DNA of 32,356 nt from SKLM01 sp964450435. GTDB taxonomy: Bacteria > Chloroflexota > Anaerolineae > B4-G1. The stretch's first letter is position 1; each line of letters begins with the position of its first letter. The DNA lies in assembly GCA_964450435.1 (NCBI GenBank), contig CAYVCX010000031.1:1-32356 (forward strand), written 5' to 3'. Under the pieces are notes generated by a model, which was not told the DNA's origin, did no database searches, and worked only from the letters and a program-made list of their open reading frames with translations. This document shows, in pieces, positions 16,463 to 23,261 of this stretch. Made by a program: the position numbers and the translations under genes.

Positions 16463-18319
16463 ATGAGCGAGCTTGTGGAACATATTCAGAATCAAGTCGA
16501 TGCTCTGCCACACGGGCCGGGTGTCTATCTGATGCAGGACGTGGATGGGAACGTCATCTACATCGGGAAGACGGTCGATCTGCGCAACCGGGTCCGCTCG
16601 TACCTCCACGCTTCAGCTCACGAGCACCCGAAGACACGGGCCTTGGTGGCTGAGATTGATGATGTCGATTTTATCGTCACCGATTCCGAGCTGGAGGCCC
16701 TGATTCTTGAAGCGAATCTGATCAAGAAGCACCGCCCACGGTACAATGTGCGCTTCAAGGACGACAAACGATATCCCTACATCAAGATCACGTCGTCCGC
16801 TCCGTATCCGAAGGTTATGATCACGCGCCGCATAGAACAGGATGGCAGTCGCTATTTTGGCCCGTACACCTCTTCCTCCGCGGTCCACGAGACGCTTGAT
16901 CTGCTGCGGAAATCGTTTCCCTACCTGACCTGCAATCGAGATATCACAGGCGAGGACGAACGGCCCTGCCTATATTACGAGATCAAGCGCTGCCTGGGAC
17001 CGTGTATTGGGGCCGTGTCGAAGGAGGCGTACCGGAGAATGATCGATGGTCTGGTGTGCTTCCTCGAGGGGCGCGGCGAGGAGGTGATTGCCGATCTGGA
17101 GGAGAGAATGTGTGCTGCCTCTGACGGTTGGGATTTCGAAGAAGCGGCGTCGCTTCGGGACCAACTCCGCGCAGTCCAGAGCATCGTCAGGCAGCAGAAG
17201 GTCGTCTCGGTGGCGGGCGCTGACCAGGATGTGATTGCCTTTGCGCGCGAAGAGGACGACGCCTGCGTGCAGGTCTTCTTCATCCGCGGCGGGAAGCTGC
17301 TGGGACGCGAGTACTTCGTGCTGGAGGGCGCGCGGGAAGAGGACGATCGTCAGGTGATCGGGGCTTTCCTCAAGCAGTTCTACGAAGAGGCAGCATACGT
17401 GCCCCCCGAGGTGCTGTTGCCGGAGCAGGTCGACGAGGCACTGATCATCGAACGGTGGCTGAAGCGGAAGCGCGGTGACAAGGTGGCTCTGCGTGTGCCC
17501 CGGAGAGGGAAGAAGCGGCAACTGGTGGAGATGGCGTCCAGGAACGCTGCGGAGACGCTGGCGGCGTTGCGAGTTCAGTGGCAGGCTGACGCTCACAAGC
17601 AGGAGCGAGCTCTCGCCGAGCTCGAGGAGGTGCTGGAACTGCCCAAGACGCCGGCTCGGATCGAATGCTATGACATCTCCACGATACAAGGGGCCGAAAC
17701 CACCGGGAGCATGGTTGTGTTCGTGCAGGGGGTGCCACGCAAATCTCACTATCGGCGATTCAACGTCCGCGACGTCGGTGGGCAGGACGACTACGCCAGC
17801 ATGCGCGAGGTACTTGAGCGGCGGTTCCGCCGCTGGCGGATTGCTCAGTCCGAGGAGATCCTCGGGGCTCGCGACATCAAGGGGTGGGCCAAGCTGCCCG
17901 ATCTGCTATTAGTGGATGGAGGGAAAGGACAGCTGGCAGTGGCCCTCGACGTGCTGGAGTCGCACGACCTGCTTGACGCCGTCCCGGTGGCAGCCCTGGC
18001 TAAGCGGCGCGAGGATGTCTTCTTGCCAGACCGGCCCAGGCCGCTCTCTCTCCCCCGTCGCTCTCAGGGCCTCTTCTTGTTACAGCGGGTGCGAGATGAG
18101 GCCCATCGTTTTGCCGTGAGACATCACCGCATCCGCCGGCGCAAGGCGGGATTGGCATCCCAGCTTGAGAGCATTCCGGGTGTCGGGCCGGCCCGTCGGA
18201 AGGATTTACTTAGAGCTTTTGGCTCCGTCGAGGCGATCCGCGCCGCCAGCGTGGAAGAACTGGAAGCTGTGCCAGGCCTTCCTCGTTCTGTGGTGAAGGC
18301 GATCAAGAGCACACTCTAG
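16463..18319 (+). CDS. uvrC: Excinuclease ABC subunit C
   Basis: UvrC makes both incisions in nucleotide excision repair after UvrAB recognises damage. The 618-aa protein has all expected parts: the GIY-YIG nuclease domain (GVYLM and VIYIG, residues 20-35, with Glu79), four cysteines C157/C169/C177/C181 matching the iron-sulfur site reported for UvrC, the UVR motif that binds UvrB (about 205-240), the RNase H-like nuclease with D404 (CYDIS) and D485 (LLVDGG), and a C-terminal double helix-hairpin-helix (PGVGPARRKDL, VPGLPRSVV). The ATG at 16463 is preferred over GTG 16424 because the predicted transcript starts near 16430; GTG 16451 is another option. No strong ribosome binding site. No terminator is visible downstream. 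Confidence 0.97.
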   Translation: MSELVEHIQNQVDALPHGPGVYLMQDVDGNVIYIGKTVDLRNRVRSYLHASAHEHPKTRALVAEIDDVDFIVTDSELEALILEANLIKKHRPRYNVRFKDDKRYPYIKITSSAPYPKVMITRRIEQDGSRYFGPYTSSSAVHETLDLLRKSFPYLTCNRDITGEDERPCLYYEIKRCLGPCIGAVSKEAYRRMIDGLVCFLEGRGEEVIADLEERMCAASDGWDFEEAASLRDQLRAVQSIVRQQKVVSVAGADQDVIAFAREEDDACVQVFFIRGGKLLGREYFVLEGAREEDDRQVIGAFLKQFYEEAAYVPPEVLLPEQVDEALIIERWLKRKRGDKVALRVPRRGKKRQLVEMASRNAAETLAALRVQWQADAHKQERALAELEEVLELPKTPARIECYDISTIQGAETTGSMVVFVQGVPRKSHYRRFNVRDVGGQDDYASMREVLERRFRRWRIAQSEEILGARDIKGWAKLPDLLLVDGGKGQLAVALDVLESHDLLDAVPVAALAKRREDVFLPDRPRPLSLPRRSQGLFLLQRVRDEAHRFAVRHHRIRRRKAGLASQLESIPGVGPARRKDLLRAFGSVEAIRAASVEELEAVPGLPRSVVKAIKSTL

Positions 18320-18594
18320 AGCGCACTGGCGATCGGGCGTCTTCCCACTCCGAGTTGGGTGCTTGCAGGCGCCGGAGCTGCTGCGAATTCGAGACGAGAG
18401 CTCCGCCGATTTTGTGCCCCCGTGCAGACCGGATCAGGCCGGGATGCTATCGTCAATCTCGACAAGGGGAAGATCAACGGCACGCCGGTGGACGGACGGC
18501 GGGGCGTGAGTCCGCGCTAGTGGCGCTTCCTGTTTGTCTCCGGGACTGGCCGCAAACTGAGGTCGATTGGAGAGGGAGAACGGGATAGCCTAAA
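18320..18594 (+). other. Gene-free stretch after uvrC
   Basis: About 275 bp with no recognisable gene, RNA or terminator. A short open frame near 18430-18520 reads like coding sequence but has no start, no ribosome binding site and no family I can name. Confidence 0.4.
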
Positions 18595-18623
18595 TTGTCA
18601 GGCTCAATGACCTATGCTATAAT
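18595..18623 (+). promoter_or_regulatory. Strong promoter before a structured non-coding segment
   Basis: TTGTCA (18595-18600) and a perfect TATAAT (18618-18623) with a 17-bp spacer. The start would be near 18630, about 330 nt before the next gene. Confidence 0.85.
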
Positions 18624-18629
18624 CGTGGT

Positions 18630-18870
18630 TGTATGTTAGAAGGGGGCTGTGATTTGCGGCGCCTTTCGCCGCACAGCTTTGGTTGTGTTGGAGCTAGCGT
18701 GAACTCCAGGTGCGATCTCAAGCGAGCAGACGTGCGCTTGATGCGGGAATTCAAATGAGCTCGACTGGGCAGCACGAATCGAGATGCTGCTCGTCGTTCT
18801 ATCGAATTTCGGCGGGACATTTCTGGACCTCCTGTGATGGGAGGCCCGATCTGAGAATCGTTCTCAGTTC
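18630..18870 (+). ncRNA. Candidate structured RNA or long 5' leader
   Basis: From the predicted start, about 240 nt hold six successive hairpins: 18646-18677 (GCTGT/ACAGC plus GCGGCG/CGCCGC), 18689-18708 (TGGAG/CTCCA), 18718-18741 (TCAAGCG/CGCTTGA), 18762-18796 (CGAC/GTCG plus GCAGCA/TGCTGC), 18828-18844 (CCTCC/GGAGG) and 18851-18867 (CTGAGAA/TTCTCAG). The last is followed only by TTCC, so it is a poor terminator. There is no long open frame. It does not match 6S RNA, tmRNA, SRP RNA, RNase P or any riboswitch motif I know. It is either a free-standing RNA or the leader of the DksA-like/bS21/S1 genes. Confidence 0.5.
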
Positions 18871-18958
18871 CAATTACCGGCGTTCCTGATTCGGACTTGG
18901 TTTGGCCAAGACCAAAGCACGGTTGCGGCTAACCAAGTCTGTGTGTTTTATATTGAAG

Positions 18959-19294
18959 ATGGTGGTTGAAAGACGAAGAGATGAAGCCAGAGAACTTCAG
19001 CGCGAACTGGAAGAACTGCGGGATCAGATCGCCGCGCTGGAGATGGCGGTTGAAGAGAAACCCGACTATGGTATGGGCAAGGGGGACCCAGCGATCACGC
19101 GATGGGAGCTGGACCAGGCCATGTTGGCTGACCTCAGAGAACGTGCCGCCAGACTTGAGCAGCAAGCCGCGCGGATCAGTGAGGGGACCTACGGCATCTG
19201 CGAACGCTGCGGCAAGGCGATCGATCCCGGCCGATTGGCGGTCTTGCCGGAGACCAGTCTATGTGTTGAGTGCGCCCGGTCTGATGAGGCCTAG
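18959..19294 (+). CDS. DksA/TraR-family zinc-finger protein
   Basis: A 111-aa protein with an N-terminal coiled coil (about 1-35), a conserved YGMGKGDPAITRWEL segment and a C-terminal four-Cys zinc finger C81/C84/C102/C105 (CERCGKAID). This is the plan of the DksA/TraR family, whose members reach into the secondary channel of RNA polymerase and often work with ppGpp. It is shorter than E. coli DksA and lacks the typical coiled-coil tip, so its exact role is open. The start is uncertain: TTG 18902, TTG 18953, ATG 18959 and GTG 18962 are all in frame and none has a good ribosome binding site. A strong promoter and a structured leader lie upstream; rpsU follows 79 bp later. Confidence 0.82.
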   Translation: MVVERRRDEARELQRELEELRDQIAALEMAVEEKPDYGMGKGDPAITRWELDQAMLADLRERAARLEQQAARISEGTYGICERCGKAIDPGRLAVLPETSLCVECARSDEA

Positions 19295-19373
19295 CTGTAG
19301 GCAAAGGACGGGGCTGCGGTTTCGTCGCGTTTGGTAGCGTAGCTAGTCAGGGTTAAGAGGAGGTGAATAGACA

Positions 19374-19580
19374 TTGACCAAGGTTGAACTGCGACCAGGA
19401 GAGTCTCAGCGAAGTTTGCTCAAGCGATTCCGCAAGACAGTCGCTCGCTCACGGATCCTGAGCACGGTAAAGAAGAAGCGATACCACATTTCTGACAGCG
19501 AGAAGAGACGCATTGCTCGGCGCAAGGCAATCCGCCGCGAGAGAAAGCGGCGTCAGAAGGAAGAGGAACGGTACGGGTAA
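19374..19580 (+). CDS. rpsU: 30S ribosomal protein bS21
   Basis: A very basic 68-aa protein with the bS21 pattern: an N-terminal strand, the SLLKRFRKTV helix and an Arg/Lys-rich tail (RRKAIRRERKRRQKEE). bS21 sits on the 30S platform near the anti-Shine-Dalgarno helix and helps initiation. The start is TTG at 19374; AGGAGGTG lies 8 nt upstream, and no ATG fits. It lies between the DksA-like gene and an S1-domain protein gene whose ATG follows its stop by 7 bp. Confidence 0.93.
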   Translation: MTKVELRPGESQRSLLKRFRKTVARSRILSTVKKKRYHISDSEKRRIARRKAIRRERKRRQKEEERYG

Positions 19581-19587
19581 AAGCTCG

Positions 19588-20718
19588 ATGGATCAACCGC
19601 GCACTGACATGCATGAGCAGCTCTCGGAGTGGATTGAGAACGACTACGACTACACGCTTCCGAAGCGTGGTGACATCTGCCAGGCCGTCATCCTGTTTGT
19701 TGGAGAGGACGAGGTGATCGTCGATCTTGGGGTGAAGCGGGACGGAGTTATCCCGCGCAAAGACCTGCAGTTGCTGGATGAGGAGTTTCGCGGCAAATTG
19801 CGAGCCGGAGATTGTGTCCCGGTTCTCATCGAGGATACGCGCGGCAGCGAGGATGGCATTGTCGTTTCCCTGAACCAGGGTCTGGCCCAGCAAGACTGGC
19901 TGCGGGCGGAGGAACTACTGGAGAGCGGAGGGGTATGCGAAGCCGAGGTGATCGACGTGAACAGCGGAGGGGTGCTTGTGTCACTCGGGCGGGTGCGTGG
20001 TTTTGTGCCCAATTCGCATCTGTCCTCGGTGCCGCCAGGATTGCGGGGGCTGCCGCTTCGAGAGGCCAAGTCTGACCTGGTGGGGGAGACGCTGACCCTC
20101 ACCGTCTTGGAGGTGGAGCAGCGGCGTCGCCGGCTGGTTTTATCGGAGCGCGCTGCGAATCAGCGTCGCCGTCAGGAGCTGCTGGATGGGCTTGAAGAAG
20201 ACGACGTGCGTGCGGGGGTGGTGAGGAATCTCGTGGATTTCGGCGCCTTCGTGGATTTGGGTGGTGTCGACGGCTTGGTCCACATTTCTGAGTTAGATTG
20301 GAGACACCTGGATCACCCGAGTGATGTATTGAGCGTTGGCGATGAGGTTGAGGTGAAAGTGCTCAGTGTTGACCGAGAGCGGGAACGCATCGAGCTGAGC
20401 CGCAAGCATCTCCTGCCTGATCCGTGGTCGACAGTGGTTGGACAGCTTGAGGTGGATCAGGTTGTCGAGGGGGAAGTGACGAATGTGGTGGACTTCGGGG
20501 CGTTTGTGGACGTAGGACAGGGAGTGGAGGGCCTGGTCCACATATCTGAGATGCCGGATGGCAAAGCGGGTTGCGCCAAGCTGGATCGTAGGGCTCCGAT
20601 CCAGGTGCGCGTTTTGAACATCGATTCTTCGAGACGACGGCTTGCCCTCAGCATGCACGGCATTTCGAGCGTTGATGCTCCCTATGAGGAGCGAGCAGTG
20701 AATGAACCGGCAGCGTAG
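19588..20718 (+). CDS. S1-domain protein, likely ribosomal protein bS1
   Basis: A 376-aa protein made of four S1 RNA-binding repeats at about 27-97, 114-190, 205-275 and 290-360. Repeats 3 and 4 carry the classical VVDFGAFVD/GLVHISE pattern. Four-repeat forms act as bS1 in many Gram-positive and related bacteria, where S1 helps recruit mRNA to the 30S subunit; E. coli bS1 has six. The ATG at 19588, 7 bp after rpsU, gives the best fit; ATG 19609 is possible. The ribosome binding site is weak, so translation may be coupled to rpsU. Other four-repeat S1 proteins exist, so the gene name is left blank. Confidence 0.88.
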   Translation: MDQPRTDMHEQLSEWIENDYDYTLPKRGDICQAVILFVGEDEVIVDLGVKRDGVIPRKDLQLLDEEFRGKLRAGDCVPVLIEDTRGSEDGIVVSLNQGLAQQDWLRAEELLESGGVCEAEVIDVNSGGVLVSLGRVRGFVPNSHLSSVPPGLRGLPLREAKSDLVGETLTLTVLEVEQRRRRLVLSERAANQRRRQELLDGLEEDDVRAGVVRNLVDFGAFVDLGGVDGLVHISELDWRHLDHPSDVLSVGDEVEVKVLSVDRERERIELSRKHLLPDPWSTVVGQLEVDQVVEGEVTNVVDFGAFVDVGQGVEGLVHISEMPDGKAGCAKLDRRAPIQVRVLNIDSSRRRLALSMHGISSVDAPYEERAVNEPAA

Positions 20719-20746
20719 GGTGCGGGGGACCTAGAGAAGGTAATCT

Positions 20747-21100
20747 GTGGGGGACAAGCTCCAGATCATCGTCTGCCAGCGCTGTGGGCGCGGCTTTGTG
20801 CTGACTGATACCTACCGTGATTACCTGGTGAGGTGGGGCAGGCAGGTGATCGTGCCCGTTCGGTGCCCGACGTGTTTCCTGGCAGCGGGGCCGCTGGCTA
20901 AGGAGCGGGGGGAGGTGAAGTGGTTTAGCGTGAGAAAACACTATGGTTTCATTTCCATGGGAGAGGAGGATGTATTCTTCCACCAACAGCAGCTTATCGA
21001 TGCTCCTGAGACTGGTCCCCAGGAGGGGCAATTGGCTCGCTTCCATACGCGGTACTCGCCAAAAGGGCGTGAGGCACTGAACGTTGAGATTGAACGATGA
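20747..21100 (+). CDS. Zinc-ribbon/cold-shock-domain fusion protein
   Basis: A 117-aa protein joining two nucleic-acid-binding modules. Residues 5-45 carry a zinc-ribbon-like site C10/C13 and C40/C43. Residues about 54-115 form a cold shock domain with GEVKWF, RNP1 KHYGFI (64-69) and RNP2 VFFH (76-79). Cold shock domains bind single-stranded RNA and unfold structure; the ribbon may add target or partner specificity. The start is GTG at 20747 with AGAAGG about 7 nt upstream. The gene overlaps the next one by ATGA, which implies coupled translation. It follows the S1 gene by 28 bp. Confidence 0.85.
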   Translation: MGDKLQIIVCQRCGRGFVLTDTYRDYLVRWGRQVIVPVRCPTCFLAAGPLAKERGEVKWFSVRKHYGFISMGEEDVFFHQQQLIDAPETGPQEGQLARFHTRYSPKGREALNVEIER

Positions 21101-21462
21101 CCATGTCTTGCTATGAAGTTCTCCTGCGTGAGATAAGGCTGGCGACGGATGGGACTGATGACGTGGCCCTGTTCGATATCACGCGAGAAGAGGACGGCGC
21201 GAGGTGGATCGTCCCTGCGTTTCTGTCCCCCCTCTTCCGGGTGGTGCACATGTCGGCGAGCGTCCCAGAGGACCGCCGGCGGGATATGGTCGCCGGGCTG
21301 GGGGCGCGGGCCATCGTGGAGAAGCTGCGCCAGGGTGTGGAGCCGGCTCTGATTGGCTCTGTGTTGTTTGCGCTGGATTACCCCGGAGCGCCCGGCGATC
21401 CTGAGCCGCTCTCCGCCTATGGTCAAGCGATTGTGGAAGTGGAGGAAGTTCAGAGCAAATAG
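21097..21462 (+). CDS. Hypothetical 121-aa protein coupled to the zinc-ribbon/cold-shock gene
   Basis: A 121-aa acidic protein with no signal peptide, membrane segment or motif I recognise. The middle (PLFRVVHMSASVPEDRRRD) is followed by a helical stretch (GARAIVEKLRQG) and a Pro-rich turn (YPGAPGDPEPLS). Its ATG overlaps the previous stop (ATGA at 21097-21100) and it ends 33 bp before a cold shock gene, so it is probably translated with RNA-binding neighbours. The steady reading frame and position support a real gene; function is unknown. Confidence 0.75.
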   Translation: MTMSCYEVLLREIRLATDGTDDVALFDITREEDGARWIVPAFLSPLFRVVHMSASVPEDRRRDMVAGLGARAIVEKLRQGVEPALIGSVLFALDYPGAPGDPEPLSAYGQAIVEVEEVQSK

Positions 21463-21495
21463 ACAGGGATGGAGTAGATAAGGAGAAGAAGTAGA

Positions 21496-21717
21496 GTGTC
21501 TGATCGAGTAACAGGGAACATCAAGTGGTTCGATCATCAGAAGCGGTACGGTTTCATTAGACGAGACGACGGGAAGCCTGACGTTTTCGTGCATATGAAC
21601 GACTTCCGAGATCGGATGGACGCGTATTGGCTGCGGCGAGGCGACACCGTCGAGTTCGGAGTGGAGCTAGCCGACAAGGGGCCTCGAGCTCAAGAGGTCG
21701 TTGTCGTTCATTCGTAG
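21496..21717 (+). CDS. Cold shock protein (single CSD)
   Basis: A 73-aa single-domain cold shock protein. GNIKWFDHQKRYGFIRRD holds RNP1 (RYGFI) and DVFVHM holds RNP2, the aromatic and basic residues that bind single-stranded RNA or DNA. Such proteins act as RNA chaperones. The start is GTG at 21496 with AGGAGAAG just upstream. It is the second cold-shock domain within 1 kb, separated from the zinc-ribbon fusion by one hypothetical gene. The YWLRRGD segment after the domain core is slightly unusual. Confidence 0.93.
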   Translation: MSDRVTGNIKWFDHQKRYGFIRRDDGKPDVFVHMNDFRDRMDAYWLRRGDTVEFGVELADKGPRAQEVVVVHS

Positions 21718-22143
21718 GCGTTGGCTCTCAAGCAACCGTAACGCGTTACCCGGGACAGCGAATTGCGCCGGGGTCGAAAACCGAATATCCAGGGCTCCAG
21801 CTGACAACCTGAGGGGTTGGCCTGAATGGTGACACGGTTCGGTGGACCGGATCGGCGGCATTCACCCACCGAGGTTCCAGTATCTACCGTTGGCTTCACG
21901 TTCGTGCATCAAGGGCCCGGGCCCCTGCAATACATCCCCGAGCGGATCATGTGCTTGAGCAAGACGTCCACGAGGGGTGCTTCAATGGTGTCAATGATAG
22001 AACTTCCGGTGGAGAGACGGGGTCCGGCAGATCAGCGCCGGCGGCCCAGTCATGTGTTGTCTTCTTATTATGCAGTCACGGCTCTACAGCCCCAGGATAG
22101 GCGGGCGGATCGAATCTGAATAGGACAGGTGGGAGGAAACCAG
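21718..22143 (+). other. Mostly gene-free stretch with two palindromes
   Basis: About 425 bp between the cold shock gene and the CarD-like gene. It contains two perfect 12-bp palindromes, GTAACGCGTTAC (21738-21749) and GGGCCCGGGCCC (21913-21924), and a weak 5-bp hairpin (CAACC/GGTTG). No good promoter is visible. A possible small open frame occupies the end of the stretch and is listed separately. Confidence 0.45.
21985..22119 (+). CDS. Possible 44-aa basic small protein
   Basis: An ATG with GGGG 8 nt upstream opens a 44-codon frame rich in Arg and Pro, with the stretch SHVLSSYYAV in the middle. It stops 24 bp before the CarD-like start. I recognise no family. It may be chance; kept because the spacing to the next gene fits an operon and the space is otherwise empty. 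Confidence 0.25.
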   Translation: MVSMIELPVERRGPADQRRRPSHVLSSYYAVTALQPQDRRADRI

Positions 22144-22644
22144 ATGTTCAATACCGGTGATGCGATTGTCCATCCTACTCGCGGCGTCGGTGTGGTGGTC
22201 GACATCGAAGAGCGAGAGTGGCAAGGCAGCAGCAGCCAGTATTACCAGATTGAACTGCTGGGTCGAGAACCCAGCCTCAAGTTGATGATCCCGATCAAGG
22301 AGGCGGACGAATTAGGGATTCGGCGGGCGATTCAGCATTCGGAGGTAGAGCAAGTGTGGAGTGTGTTGAACTCTGAGGCAGAGGATTTGCCCCAGAATCA
22401 CAAGACTCGTCACAAAGTCCTGCGGGACAAGCTTCACGCTGGAGATGTGTTTCAGGTCGCCGAGGTGCTGAGAGACCTAACCTGGCGACAGAGAGAGGAA
22501 GATCATCTAACAACACGAGGGCGGCGCATTTACAAAGAGGCTTTGATGTTTCTCGCTGGGGAGATAGCAGCTGCGCAAGGAATCGATGTAGCGGAGGCGG
22601 AGGGACAGATCAGGGAGAGGCTACGCGCTATTCTGTCATCCTAG
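22144..22644 (+). CDS. CarD/CdnL-like RNA-polymerase-binding protein
   Basis: A 166-aa protein starting MFNTGDAIVHPTRGVGVV, the signature of the CarD_CdnL_TRCF N-terminal domain, a Tudor-like fold that binds the RNA polymerase beta subunit. The rest is helical, as in CdnL/CarD, where it contacts promoter DNA and stabilises open complexes. Family members usually control rRNA and other stable promoters. GGAGG lies 7 nt before the ATG at 22144. The gene stands between a non-coding stretch and a terminator-like hairpin before groES, so it is probably transcribed alone or with the upstream small frame. Confidence 0.88.
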   Translation: MFNTGDAIVHPTRGVGVVVDIEEREWQGSSSQYYQIELLGREPSLKLMIPIKEADELGIRRAIQHSEVEQVWSVLNSEAEDLPQNHKTRHKVLRDKLHAGDVFQVAEVLRDLTWRQREEDHLTTRGRRIYKEALMFLAGEIAAAQGIDVAEAEGQIRERLRAILSS

Positions 22645-22681
22645 GCTGGTTGTTGGATGTAGGTTGACGTTTGTGGGTGTG

Positions 22682-22711
22682 GAGACCCGCTGTGAGATCG
22701 CAGCGGGTCTC
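22682..22711 (+). terminator. Terminator-like hairpin after the CarD-like gene
   Basis: Perfect 11-bp stem GAGACCCGCTG/CAGCGGGTCTC with an 8-nt loop, 38 bp after the stop. The following bases (GTTGATGATATTT) are only moderately T-rich. Confidence 0.6.
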
Positions 22712-22748
22712 GTTGATGATATTTAGTGTCTGTAGCGTAAGAAACACA

Positions 22749-22772
22749 TTAGAGTATGTCTTAGAGTATGTC
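22749..22772 (+). repeat. Perfect 12-bp tandem repeat upstream of groESL
   Basis: TTAGAGTATGTC occurs twice head to tail (22749-22760 and 22761-22772). The second copy ends 28 bp before the groESL -35 box, a position where an activator could bind. Confidence 0.7.
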
Positions 22773-22800
22773 CAGGAGCCCCCTGCAGCTTGTGCGAGTC

Positions 22801-22828
22801 TTGACATCTCGCAGCCGCATGGTATTAT
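22801..22828 (+). promoter_or_regulatory. Promoter of groES-groEL
   Basis: TTGACA (22801-22806) and TATTAT (22823-22828) with a 16-bp spacer. The predicted start near 22835 lies just upstream of the CIRCE element. Confidence 0.88.
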
Positions 22829-22838
22829 TGGGCACGTG

Positions 22839-22865
22839 TTAGCACTCTCTAGGTGTGAGTGCTAA
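22839..22865 (+). promoter_or_regulatory. CIRCE operator (HrcA site)
   Basis: A perfect inverted repeat TTAGCACTC-N9-GAGTGCTAA, the consensus binding site of the heat-shock repressor HrcA. Its position right after the transcription start predicts repression of groESL that is relieved on heat or folding stress. hrcA itself is not in the window. Confidence 0.97.
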
Positions 22866-22912
22866 ACTGCATAGCCGAGTTTACTGTAATCCTAAGCGCA
22901 GGAGGTGACAAG

Positions 22913-23215
22913 ATGAGCGTTAACATCAAGCCGTTGGGCTCTCGAGTGGTGGTGGCACCGATCGAGAAGGACGTAGAGACTTTCGCGGGTGGCGAACTGG
23001 TGTTGCCCGACACCGCAAAGGAGAAACCGCAGCAGGGTGAGGTGTTGGCCGTAGGCCCTGGCAACCGAGACGAGAAGGGCAACCGCATCCCGCTGGATGT
23101 TGCGGTGGGGGACACGGTAGTGTTCGCCAAGTACGCTGGCACAGGCTTCAAGAGCGAAGAGGGCAAGGAAATCCTCATTCTCAAAGAGAGTGACATCCTG
23201 GCCAAGATTGAGTAG
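22913..23215 (+). CDS. groES: Co-chaperonin GroES
   Basis: The 10-kDa lid of the GroEL folding chamber. The 100-aa protein begins with IKPLGSRVVV and contains the mobile-loop region and VGDTVVFAKYAGTGFK, standard for GroES. AGGAGGTG lies 5 nt before the ATG at 22913; an earlier in-frame start at 22859 would lie inside the CIRCE operator. groEL follows after 46 bp. Controlled by CIRCE. Confidence 0.97.
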   Translation: MSVNIKPLGSRVVVAPIEKDVETFAGGELVLPDTAKEKPQQGEVLAVGPGNRDEKGNRIPLDVAVGDTVVFAKYAGTGFKSEEGKEILILKESDILAKIE

Positions 23216-23261
23216 CCTGCAATACTTCGGAGCAGTAAGAACTTTCTGAGGAGGAATCAAG

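Noticed and set aside
18430..18520. Short frame after uvrC that reads like part of a protein (IVNLDKGKING)
   Set aside because: No start, no ribosome binding site and too short to assign; could be a remnant, but I cannot support that.
18630..18870. 6S RNA, tmRNA, SRP RNA, RNase P or a known riboswitch
   Set aside because: The stems are local and sequential, and none of the conserved sequences of these RNAs is present.
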